A stretch of DNA of 64,000 nt from Dehalococcoides mccartyi (GTDB lineage Bacteria > Chloroflexota > Dehalococcoidia > Dehalococcoidales > Dehalococcoidaceae): NCBI RefSeq assembly GCF_001889305.1, contig NZ_CP013074.1, positions 806,001-870,000 on the forward strand. The letters are read 5' to 3'. Of the stretch, positions 35,825 through 43,425 are shown in pieces. Both the position numbers and the translations under genes were made by a program. Below the pieces are notes generated by a model. It made no database searches, was not told the origin of the DNA, and saw only the letters and a list, made by a program, of their open reading frames with translations. Numbering within the stretch: the stretch's first letter is position 1; each line of letters starts with the position of its first letter.

Positions 35825-37750
35825 ATGATGCCAAGGCTAAATACTCCGGCTGAGCTGGAAATACTGCGAAAAAAACTGGTTGAAAAACAGTCTGCCAACC
35901 GTCTCTGCATAACGATATGTTGCGGCACCGGTTGTCGGGCATTGGGTTCGGTTAAACTGGTAGATGCTTTCCGGGCTGAGCTTGCCAAACAGGGCCTGGA
36001 AAGTTCAGTTGATATTAAAGAGACCGGCTGCCATGGTTTTTGTGAAAAAGGTTCGGTAGTTGTTATCTATCCCCAAAATATCTGCTATTTCCATGTAAAA
36101 CCTGAAGACGCCGCAGACGTTGTTGCTAAAACAATAAAAACCGGCGAACTGGTAGACCATTTGCTTTACAAAGACCCTGCCAGCGGCGAAAGGCTGGTTT
36201 ATCATCAGGATATCCCCTTTTACAAATATCAGGAACGGACTGTACTGGGCGATAACGAGCATATAAACCCCCAGAATATAGAGGATTATATCCAGCGGGG
36301 CGGTTATTCCGCCCTGGTTAAAACTCTTTTCCACATGACCCCTGAATCAGTACTGGACGAAGTGGACAAAGCTAACCTGCGGGGGCGCGGTGGCGGCGGT
36401 TTCCCGGCCGGTAAAAAGTGGCGAACTACCCGTGATGCCGCAGACCTTGTCAAATATGTACTAGTTAACTGTGACGAAGGTGATCCGGGGGCATTTATGG
36501 ACCGTTCCATCATGGAGGGGAATCCCCACTGTGTATTGGAAGGTCTAGCTATCGGGGCTTTTGCAATCGGTGCAAAAGAAGGTTATATATATGTCCGTGC
36601 TGAATATCCTCTGGCGGTGGAAAACCTGTATGCTGCCATAAGGCAGGCAGAGGAGTATGGTCTGCTTGGTAAAAATATACTTGGCTCCGGCTTTGATTTT
36701 ATTGTCAAAGTCCACGAAGGTGCAGGCGCTTTTGTTTCCGGCGAATCTTCGGCCCTAATGACTGCCATTGAAGGACGGGTCGGTGAACCCCGCCCCAAAT
36801 ATATCCGCACTGCTATCAAGGGGCTCTGGGATAAACCCTCAAATCTAAATAACGTGGAAACCTGGGCTAATGTCCCCCATATTATAAACAAAGGGGCGGA
36901 GTGGTTCAGGTCTATCGGTACCGAAGGCAGCAAAGGCACCAAAATATTTGCTTTGGTTGGCAAGGTTAACAATACCGGATTGGTAGAAGTGCCTATGGGT
37001 ACTACCCTCCGGGACATTATATTTAAAATAGGCGGCGGTCTGCGTGACGGTAAAAAAATAAAAGCTGTACAGACAGGCGGTCCGTCAGGCGGCTGCATAC
37101 CCGAAAACCTGCTGGATTCGCCTGTTGATTATGATGTGCTGAGTAAACTGGGTTCTATGGTAGGTTCAGGCGGGCTTATCATAATGGACGAAGAAACCTG
37201 CATGGTAGATATTGCCCGCTATTTTATAAACTTTCTTTCAGACGAATCCTGCGGAAAATGCCTGCCCTGCCGCGAAGGACTCCGCCAGCTGGTAGATATA
37301 CTTACCCGTATTACCGAAGGCAAAGGCACTATGGCAGATATGGACACTCTGGAAGACCTGAGCGGGGTGATGAGTGAAGCCTGCCTGTGCGCTTTGGGAC
37401 AGCAAGCCCCCAATCCTTTGCTGACCACCCTTAAATATTTCCGCCATGAATACATTGACCACATTAAAAACAAACACTGCGAAGCCGGTGTCTGCAAAGC
37501 CTTGCTTACTTTCTATATTGACCCTGACAAATGCAAAGCCTGCATGATTTGCGCCCGAAACTGCCCCACTGATGCCATCAAGGGCGGCAAAGGGCTTATT
37601 CATACTATAGAACAGGATAAATGCATCAAATGCGGTGCCTGTCTGGATACCTGCCCGGCCAAATTTGATGCGGTCAGGAAAATATCCGGCATACCTGTCC
37701 CACAAAATGTACCGTCTGAACCTATTCCTTTGAACCGGAAGGCAGAATAA
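35825..37750 (+). CDS. NuoF/HymB-like NADH-binding FMN/Fe-S subunit
   Basis: A 641-residue multi-domain protein. Residues about 1-110 are a thioredoxin-like [2Fe-2S] domain (ICCGTGCRALG ... ETGCHGFCEKGS). Residues 150-400 form the FMN/NADH domain (GRGGGGFPAGKKWR, NCDEGDPGAFMDR). Then come SLBB, the N3 cluster domain (SCGKCLPCREG, CLCALG) and a C-terminal 2x[4Fe-4S] ferredoxin (CKACMICARNCP, CIKCGACLDTCP). This is the layout of HymB/HndC, which oxidise or reduce NAD(P). It would provide pyridine-nucleotide access for the hydrogenase complex. It ends one base into the next ATG. Confidence 0.93.
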   Translation: MMPRLNTPAELEILRKKLVEKQSANRLCITICCGTGCRALGSVKLVDAFRAELAKQGLESSVDIKETGCHGFCEKGSVVVIYPQNICYFHVKPEDAADVVAKTIKTGELVDHLLYKDPASGERLVYHQDIPFYKYQERTVLGDNEHINPQNIEDYIQRGGYSALVKTLFHMTPESVLDEVDKANLRGRGGGGFPAGKKWRTTRDAADLVKYVLVNCDEGDPGAFMDRSIMEGNPHCVLEGLAIGAFAIGAKEGYIYVRAEYPLAVENLYAAIRQAEEYGLLGKNILGSGFDFIVKVHEGAGAFVSGESSALMTAIEGRVGEPRPKYIRTAIKGLWDKPSNLNNVETWANVPHIINKGAEWFRSIGTEGSKGTKIFALVGKVNNTGLVEVPMGTTLRDIIFKIGGGLRDGKKIKAVQTGGPSGGCIPENLLDSPVDYDVLSKLGSMVGSGGLIIMDEETCMVDIARYFINFLSDESCGKCLPCREGLRQLVDILTRITEGKGTMADMDTLEDLSGVMSEACLCALGQQAPNPLLTTLKYFRHEYIDHIKNKHCEAGVCKALLTFYIDPDKCKACMICARNCPTDAIKGGKGLIHTIEQDKCIKCGACLDTCPAKFDAVRKISGIPVPQNVPSEPIPLNRKAE

Positions 37751-38343
37751 TGGAAGAAATCAAGCTTACCATAGATGGCAGGGAAATTACTGCTCAAAAC
37801 GGGCAAACTGTTTTTCAGGCAGCGGCCGCAACTGGTATTCATATACCTTCGCTTTGCTTTCATGAGCAGCTTGAACCATACGGCGGATGCCGTGTATGCA
37901 GCGTGGAGGTAGTAACAGGCTCGCGCTCCAAGGTGGTAGCTTCGTGTGTTTATCCGGCATCAAACGGTCTGGTAGTAAATACCAATACCGAAAAAATACG
38001 CCATATCCGCAAGGTACTTATAGAGTTGCTGCTTACTAAAGCCCCCGCTTCAAAACCCATACGAGACCTGGCTGAAGAATATGGTGCGGATACCGCCCGC
38101 TTCAGTCATGATGCTTCTTTTTGTATACTCTGCGGCTTATGCGTGCGCTACTGTGCCGAGGTTAAAAAGGCCAATGCTTTGTGCTTTATCAGCCGGGGTA
38201 CTCAGCGTGAAGTAACGTTTGTACCTGAAATTGCCAACCGTGAATGTGAAAAGTGCCAGCAATGTTTTGATATTTGTCCCACAAACTTTATCCGGGCTAA
38301 TTTTGAAATGGCCAAAGCTCTCACTTTCGGGACTGAGGAATAG
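37750..38343 (+). CDS. NuoG/HydA N-terminus-like iron-sulfur protein
   Basis: A 197-residue protein matching the N-terminal Fe-S module of NuoG, HndD and HymC but without their catalytic or molybdopterin domains. It has a plant-type [2Fe-2S] site (SLCFHEQLEPYGGCRVC ... ASC), then two [4Fe-4S] motifs (CILCGLCVRYC and CEKCQQCFDIC). It would bridge NuoF-like and hydrogenase clusters. It overlaps the previous stop (TAATG) and is followed two bases later by the EchD fusion gene. Confidence 0.9.
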   Translation: MEEIKLTIDGREITAQNGQTVFQAAAATGIHIPSLCFHEQLEPYGGCRVCSVEVVTGSRSKVVASCVYPASNGLVVNTNTEKIRHIRKVLIELLLTKAPASKPIRDLAEEYGADTARFSHDASFCILCGLCVRYCAEVKKANALCFISRGTQREVTFVPEIANRECEKCQQCFDICPTNFIRANFEMAKALTFGTEE

Positions 38344-38345
38344 TT

Positions 38346-39731
38346 ATGTTAGAAAATGCTGAATATATAAAAACCGAAGAACTGCTTGACCAAACCCAAA
38401 AGCTCTATGACGAAGGGGCAATATTCTGTACGGCTTCCTGTATAGACTTAGGTGATGAATTTGAAGTCATTTACCACTACAATCTGGAAAATGGCCTTAG
38501 GATGAAGCATCTTCGGTTAAAAATAGATAAAAATGAAACTGTTTCCAGTATTTCAAACATATATCTATGTGCTTCGCTTATTGAAAACGAAATGCAGGAG
38601 CTTTACCAGCTCAAACTCAGCAAAATTGCCATAGATTTCAGCGGCGGGTTTCTGGTCACCAAAGAAACCCCCAAAAGCTATATGATAAAAGCCCCTGATT
38701 ACAAGCTTATTCCGGTAGAACGCCTGACTGCCCCCTGCCAAAAGGCCTGCCCCGCCGGCATAGATGTATCCCGTTATGTCCGCCTTTGCGGCGAAGGGAA
38801 TTATGATGCGGCCTTGGCTGTAATCAAACAGGCCATGCCCTTCCCAGGAATATTGGGGCGGGTTTGCCTGGCCCCCTGTGAATCTGCCTGCCGCCAAGGC
38901 AAGTGCGGAGAATCTATAAGCATCAAACAGCTTAAACGGGCGGCCTATGAATACGGCCATTATACAGATACCATCACCGCCAAACCCACCGGCAAAAAAG
39001 TGGCCGTGGTTGGCTCTGGTCCGGCTGGCTTGGCAGCAGCTTATTTTCTGGCTAAAAAAGGGCATAAAGTAACTGTGTTTGAGGTTTTGCCGAAAGCCGG
39101 CGGCTATATGCGGGTAGGCATACCTGAATATGCACTGCCCCGCCAGATACTGGATGCCGAAATTGAAAACGTTGCCAAACTGGGTGTTGAGTTCAAGCTG
39201 GGTACAGCCGTAAATTCGCTGAGTAGCCTCAAAGAAATGGGGTTTGATGCCACTTTGCTGGCGCTGGGTGCCAATCAGGGAGTACGCCGCTCCAACATAA
39301 TAGCCGCTTTCAGCGGAGCTACAGACGTATTTAAAAAATTCGGGCTGGCAGTTGAAAATATAAACGGCAGCAATGTGCTTAAGGTTGACGATGATACGCT
39401 TAGTACTTCGCAGGAGGGTGTTTTTGCCTGCGGAGACGCCGTAAACGGGCCTACATCTGTTATTCATGCCGTTGCCTCCGGTAAAAAAGCGGCCGCCAGT
39501 ATAGACAAATATCTGGGCAGTGACGGCAAGTGGGTATACGAAAATATTGTAGCCCACGAGCCGGTATCCCGTGATATTTTCCTTGAACGTATTTTACCCA
39601 AGAGCAAACCTTTGAGTGTTAAATATGATATTAAGCAAGCCAAAGAGCGAAATGAAGAAATTGCCGGCTATAGCCGTGAAGTTGCCGCCGCCGAAGGCAA
39701 ACGCTGCTGGCGCTGTGATTTGGAGGAATAA
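38346..39731 (+). CDS. EchD/NuoC-like domain fused to an FAD domain of the GltD family
   Basis: A 461-residue fusion. Residues 1-118 resemble the short EchD/NuoC subunit (EVIYHYNLENGLRMKHLRLKI). Residues 127-200 carry the cysteine motifs of the glutamate synthase small subunit and dihydropyrimidine dehydrogenase (CQKACPAG, CLAPCESACRQGKC). Residues 215-395 bind FAD (VVGSGPAGLAAAYFLAKKGH; FACGDAVNGPTSVIHA). The NAD(P)H-binding insert that normally follows the DATLLALGA strand, with its GGGNVAMD motif, is missing. So the flavin domain could accept electrons but not bind NAD(P)H in the usual place. It sits between Fe-S and NiFe subunits. Confidence 0.88.
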   Translation: MLENAEYIKTEELLDQTQKLYDEGAIFCTASCIDLGDEFEVIYHYNLENGLRMKHLRLKIDKNETVSSISNIYLCASLIENEMQELYQLKLSKIAIDFSGGFLVTKETPKSYMIKAPDYKLIPVERLTAPCQKACPAGIDVSRYVRLCGEGNYDAALAVIKQAMPFPGILGRVCLAPCESACRQGKCGESISIKQLKRAAYEYGHYTDTITAKPTGKKVAVVGSGPAGLAAAYFLAKKGHKVTVFEVLPKAGGYMRVGIPEYALPRQILDAEIENVAKLGVEFKLGTAVNSLSSLKEMGFDATLLALGANQGVRRSNIIAAFSGATDVFKKFGLAVENINGSNVLKVDDDTLSTSQEGVFACGDAVNGPTSVIHAVASGKKAAASIDKYLGSDGKWVYENIVAHEPVSRDIFLERILPKSKPLSVKYDIKQAKERNEEIAGYSREVAAAEGKRCWRCDLEE

Positions 39732-40811
39732 ATGGCACGCACAGTAATACCCTTCGGGCCACAGCATCCGGTATTCCCTGAGCCGGTACAGCTTAAACTG
39801 GAATGCGAAGACGAAACGGTAGTCGGAGTTACGCCTGTTATCGGTTATGTACACCGCGGGGTAGAAAAGGCCTGTGAGATAAATACCCTGCGGCAGAATA
39901 TATTTCTGGTAGAACGTATCTGCGGCATCTGTTCAATCCAGCACGCCCTTTGCTATTGCCAGGGCATAGAGGAACTGGCCGGTATTGAAATTCCCCAGCG
40001 GGCGCATTATCTGCGCACTGCCTGGGCTGAGCTTTCCCGTCTTCACAGCCATAGCCTCTGGCTGGGTTTGTTGGCGGATGCACTCGGTTTTGAAAGTCTG
40101 TTCATGCAAATCTGGCGCGCCCGTGAGATTATCCTGGATATACTGGAGATGACTGCCGGACACCGGGTTATCACCTCTGCCTGTGTGGTGGGCGGGGTAC
40201 GCCGTGACATAGATGATGAGATGCTGAAAAAGACTGAAAATATGCTGGGTGAGTTTAGAAAGATGATGGATAAAACTATCCTGCCCACCCTGCTGAATGA
40301 CCCCACCTTGAAAAAACGGACTGTAGGCAAAGGTATTTTATCCTATGACCAGGCTGTTACTTTAGGATCTTGCGGCCCTACCATGCGCGGCAGCGGCGTT
40401 TCGTCTGATGTCCGTTCCACCGGGTATGCCGCTTTTAAGGAGTTGGGCTTTGAACCGGTAGTGGAAACTGCCGGAGACAGCTATGCCCGTACTTTAGTAC
40501 GCACCCGTGAATTATATCAATCTATAGACCTTACTCTGGCGGCTCTCCATCAGATGCCTGCCGGTGAAATAATGGTTAAGGCAGATGCCTATCCTGAAGG
40601 GGAAATATTCACCCGGGTGGAACAACCCCGAGGTGAACTTACTTACTATATAAAGGCTAACGGCACCAACCACCTTGATAGGTGCAAAATACGCACCCCC
40701 ACTTTTGCAAATATCCCTACCCTATTGGTAATGCTGCCGGGGTGTGAACTGGCAGATGTGCCTGTTATTACCTTATCTATAGACCCATGTATATCCTGCA
40801 CGGAGCGTTAG
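39732..40811 (+). CDS. echE: Ech-type [NiFe] hydrogenase large subunit
   Basis: A 359-residue NuoD-related protein with both NiFe-site motifs intact: RICGICSIQHA (about residues 62-72) and the C-terminal DPCISCTER. The four nickel cysteines are thus present, unlike in NuoD. The chain ends three residues after the last Cys, as in Ech enzymes that need no C-terminal proteolysis. It makes or oxidises H2 at the cytoplasmic face, coupled to proton movement. ATG 39732 follows the fusion gene TAA directly. Confidence 0.94.
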   Translation: MARTVIPFGPQHPVFPEPVQLKLECEDETVVGVTPVIGYVHRGVEKACEINTLRQNIFLVERICGICSIQHALCYCQGIEELAGIEIPQRAHYLRTAWAELSRLHSHSLWLGLLADALGFESLFMQIWRAREIILDILEMTAGHRVITSACVVGGVRRDIDDEMLKKTENMLGEFRKMMDKTILPTLLNDPTLKKRTVGKGILSYDQAVTLGSCGPTMRGSGVSSDVRSTGYAAFKELGFEPVVETAGDSYARTLVRTRELYQSIDLTLAALHQMPAGEIMVKADAYPEGEIFTRVEQPRGELTYYIKANGTNHLDRCKIRTPTFANIPTLLVMLPGCELADVPVITLSIDPCISCTER

Positions 40812-40820
40812 GAGAAGGCT

Positions 40821-41165
40821 ATGCCCTGGATGATAGGAACAATACTTAAAAATTTGTTTTCAACTCCCCCCACCCGCCGCTACCCATACGAAAAACGGGA
40901 GTCATTTGATGGTTCACGCGGTAACATTACCTGGGATGCCGGGCGTTGTGATATGTGCAACGATTGTGCCCGGGTCTGCCCTGCCCGCGCTATTACGCTT
41001 AAACCGGAAAAACACATTATAGAGTATGACCCGTTGAAGTGTATTTACTGCGGGACCTGTACTGAGACATGTCTGCAGCATGCCATTATCCAGCATCCGT
41101 TGTATGCTGCACCTCAGGTTGAACATATTTGCCAGATAACCGAAGTACATCACTACCGCTACTAG
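40821..41165 (+). CDS. echF: Ech-type hydrogenase ferredoxin subunit, NuoI-like
   Basis: A 114-residue protein with two [4Fe-4S] motifs (CDMCNDCARVCP and CIYCGTCTETC) in the NuoI/EchF arrangement, and an N-terminal stretch (MPWMIGTILKNLFSTPPTRRYPYE) typical of NuoI-like peripheral membrane ferredoxins. It takes electrons from ferredoxin or the upstream flavin subunits and passes them to EchC. It is the last gene of the operon, nine bases after echE. Confidence 0.92.
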   Translation: MPWMIGTILKNLFSTPPTRRYPYEKRESFDGSRGNITWDAGRCDMCNDCARVCPARAITLKPEKHIIEYDPLKCIYCGTCTETCLQHAIIQHPLYAAPQVEHICQITEVHHYRY

Positions 41166-41180
41166 GCAAATAGTTTCTTT

Positions 41181-41216
41181 AATAATCAATCCCTGTTACA
41201 ACCGGGGTTGATTATT
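41181..41216. terminator. Hairpin between echF and epmA
   Basis: Arms AATAATCAATCCC and GGGGTTGATTATT pair over 13 bp (one G-T) around a 10-base loop. It lies in the convergent gap; U-runs are short, so it is a moderate bidirectional terminator. Confidence 0.55.
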
Positions 41217-41244
41217 TGACAAGCAAAAACATTATGTCAATATG

Positions 41245-42174
41245 TCAGGCAGTGTCTGCGGTAAATGGCATTACGTCTTGTATTTGGTCTGTATTACAGA
41301 AAAACATAACCAGGCGGTCTATACCCAGTGCATTTCCTGCACAAACGGGCAAATGTTTTACGGCCTCTAAAAATTTATCAGGTGAAACTACCCGTCTATT
41401 CTGTTCGGATTCTATCAGCCATTTTTCTTCGGCAAAACGGCTTGCCTGCTCAAGCGGGTCTGTCAGCTCTGAATAGGCATTGGCCATTTCCAAGCCGGAT
41501 ATAAAAAACTCTGCTCGTTCGGCTACTTCCGGTTTAGTCTCTTTTATCCTGGCCAGAGATGCCATTTTAGCCGGATAATCCATCAGCACCATAGGCTGTT
41601 CGGATGGAAAAGACGGAATAACCTTTAACACCAGGTCATCATCAAAACGCTTTCCATCATCTATAATTATAGGATTCCAGCCTGCGATATCCCTAAACGC
41701 ATCATGTACCGTTTTGCGTTCCCACGGGGGGGTAAGGTCAATATTATGCCCCAGATAAGAAACCATGGGTTTGCCAAAAAGCTTCATGGCGATATAATAA
41801 AATAGATTCTCGGTATCAGTTATCATCTGCAGGTAATCTGTTCCGACCCTATACCATTCAAGCATACTGAATTCAGGGTTGTGATGGCGGCCTTTTTCTT
41901 CAGCCCGGAAACAGCGGCTTATCTGATAGATGGTTGTATATCCCGCTGCCAGCATACGCTTCATATACAGTTCAGGTGAGGTCGACAGATAACCATTTTG
42001 GCATTCAATCGGTTTTATATAGCGTTCCGGCGCAACTGAGGGAACAAAAACAGGGGTCTCCACTTCCAGAAACCCCTGCTCATTGAAAAAACTGCGGATT
42101 AAACCCAGGATTTGCATGCGGCGTTTCAGGTTATCTTTCAGTCTTTCCAGCCGCTGCCTCTCATCAGAATACAT
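41245..42174 (-). CDS. epmA: Elongation factor P lysyltransferase (EpmA/GenX-like)
   Basis: A 309-residue class II lysyl-tRNA-synthetase-like catalytic domain without the N-terminal anticodon-binding domain. It has STSPELYMKRMLAAG (motif 2 region), CFRAEEKGRHHNPEFSMLEWY, and the motif 3 segment GNALGIDRLVMF. EpmA attaches beta-lysine to EF-P. The gene is directly downstream of efp on the same strand (five bases), supporting the role. The partner aminomutase EpmB is not in this window. A truncated LysS is the main alternative. Confidence 0.9.
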   Translation of the reverse strand: MYSDERQRLERLKDNLKRRMQILGLIRSFFNEQGFLEVETPVFVPSVAPERYIKPIECQNGYLSTSPELYMKRMLAAGYTTIYQISRCFRAEEKGRHHNPEFSMLEWYRVGTDYLQMITDTENLFYYIAMKLFGKPMVSYLGHNIDLTPPWERKTVHDAFRDIAGWNPIIIDDGKRFDDDLVLKVIPSFPSEQPMVLMDYPAKMASLARIKETKPEVAERAEFFISGLEMANAYSELTDPLEQASRFAEEKWLIESEQNRRVVSPDKFLEAVKHLPVCAGNALGIDRLVMFFCNTDQIQDVMPFTADTA

Positions 42175-42179
42175 TACAG

Positions 42180-42746
42180 TTACTTCTTGTTGCCTACTCT
42201 TTCAACATAGGCACCGGTACGGGTATCTACTTTTATAATATCCCCTGCCTTCATAAATGTTGGCACACCAATTTCCATGCCATTGGAAAGTTTGGCTGGT
42301 TTATTCTGGGCAGTTACTGTTTCCTTGCCTGTACTCATGGAAGTTTCAATTACTTCCAACTCAACAAAATTAGGCAGCGTGATTTCAATAGGCGTATCAC
42401 CTAAAAGCTGCACAGGGATAACCATGCCATCTTTCAGGAAAACGCCTCTTGAACCCATGCGGTCTTCAGCCATATAGTGCTGTTCAAAGGTGTCAGTGTT
42501 CATAAATATATAATTGCCGTTTTCATGATAGAGATACTGCATATCATAGGTAGATACATCAGCTTCTTTGAGCTTATCCCCGGAATGAAAAGTGCGCTCC
42601 AGAATACCGCCGTCCATTAGGTTGCGGAATTTTATCCTGTACACAGCGCTTCCTTTGCCCGGCTTCATAAAATCCACATCATCCACGTTGTACGGTATAT
42701 CATCCAACAGGATTTTCTTGTTCTTGCTGACTTCCTCTATATTCAT
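42180..42746 (-). CDS. efp: Elongation factor P
   Basis: A 188-residue EF-P with three OB-like domains. The KOW-like N-domain loop is MKPGKGSAVYRIKFRN, with Lys31 in the PGKG position, the lysine that is beta-lysylated in EpmA organisms. The conserved C-domain ends KVDTRTGAYVERVGN. It relieves ribosome stalling at polyproline stretches. The start MNIEEVSKNKK has GAAAGG upstream. It is divergent from the MarR gene and co-directional with epmA. Confidence 0.95.
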   Translation of the reverse strand: MNIEEVSKNKKILLDDIPYNVDDVDFMKPGKGSAVYRIKFRNLMDGGILERTFHSGDKLKEADVSTYDMQYLYHENGNYIFMNTDTFEQHYMAEDRMGSRGVFLKDGMVIPVQLLGDTPIEITLPNFVELEVIETSMSTGKETVTAQNKPAKLSNGMEIGVPTFMKAGDIIKVDTRTGAYVERVGNKK

Positions 42747-42791
42747 ACTGGCCTTTCGTATTAGAAAATACTAAATGTGTTCAATCCGAAA

Positions 42792-42821
42792 ATAATAATG
42801 TATATACGTGTACCAAGTCAA
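42792..42821 (-). promoter_or_regulatory. Promoter of efp-epmA with possible operator
   Basis: The minus strand reads TTGACT (42821-42816), 18 bases, TATTAT (42797-42792). The interrupted palindrome ACCAA-6-TTGGT (42812-42827) overlaps the -35, a possible site for the divergent MarR protein. Confidence 0.5.
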
Positions 42822-42838
42822 ATTGGTTGTCAGGTATA

Positions 42839-42867
42839 TTGACGCTATTATTTTTTGTAATTATAAT
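42839..42867 (+). promoter_or_regulatory. Promoter of marR-MMPL operon
   Basis: TTGACG (42839-42844), exactly 17 bases, TATAAT (42862-42867). The -10 lies inside the 10-bp palindrome AATTATAATT (42859-42868), which could be an autoregulatory site. Confidence 0.7.
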
Positions 42868-42935
42868 TAGTGATAAGCAAATAGTTGTAGTAACAATAAA
42901 TATTCATGTCACCAATATATATTGAGAGAACACAC

Positions 42936-43421
42936 ATGACTAAGGAAAATTGCTTTGAAAATGCAAAAACAATCCTGGTTAGTGATATTCTGGGCCTTAT
43001 CCAGAAACTTTATACTGAAGCACTGGTAGTACCGCAGGGATTGCTGGAAACAGAAATTACCATGCCCCAGTTACGAGTACTATTACTATTGCGTTTGAAT
43101 GGGCCGCTTTCTATGGGTGTCATATCCAGAAAACTTTGCATTGGTTTGGCTACCCTTACGGGTATTGTAGATCGTCTGGTCAGGCAAGGCTTTGTAGAAC
43201 GCGAAACCCCACCGGATAACCGCCGTGTAGTTATCTGCCATTTGACCGAAAAGGGGATCTCTCATTATGAGAGTCTGTGGCAGTTTACTACAGACAAAAT
43301 AGCTGAACTGTTGGATGGGGTAGACAACGAAGGTTTGTCTGTAATACGCAACGGTTTCTGCATACTGGAAAAATCAGCTGCCAGCAAATCAGCGGCTATC
43401 GAAAATACTAATAGGATTTAA
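42936..43421 (+). CDS. MarR-family transcriptional regulator
   Basis: A 161-residue winged-helix regulator. The DNA-binding core runs through MPQLRVLLLLRLNGPLSMGVISRKLCIGLATLTGIVDRLVRQGFVERETPPDNRRVVICHLTEKG, with the Asp-Arg-Arg wing. MarR proteins usually repress a neighbouring efflux gene and respond to small phenolic or lipophilic ligands. The exporter gene follows after four bases. The frame is open from 42906, but ATG 42936 (MTKENCFENA) has GAGAGA at good spacing. The ligand is unknown. Confidence 0.88.
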   Translation: MTKENCFENAKTILVSDILGLIQKLYTEALVVPQGLLETEITMPQLRVLLLLRLNGPLSMGVISRKLCIGLATLTGIVDRLVRQGFVERETPPDNRRVVICHLTEKGISHYESLWQFTTDKIAELLDGVDNEGLSVIRNGFCILEKSAASKSAAIENTNRI

Positions 43422-43425
43422 TCAT

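Noticed and set aside
38565-39557. 330-codon open frame on the minus strand
   Set aside because: Antisense to the EchD-FAD fusion gene, whose motifs are clear; no family features in the antisense translation.
41216-41476. 86-codon plus-strand frame downstream of echF
   Set aside because: Mostly antisense to the 3' end of epmA and begins inside the terminator region.
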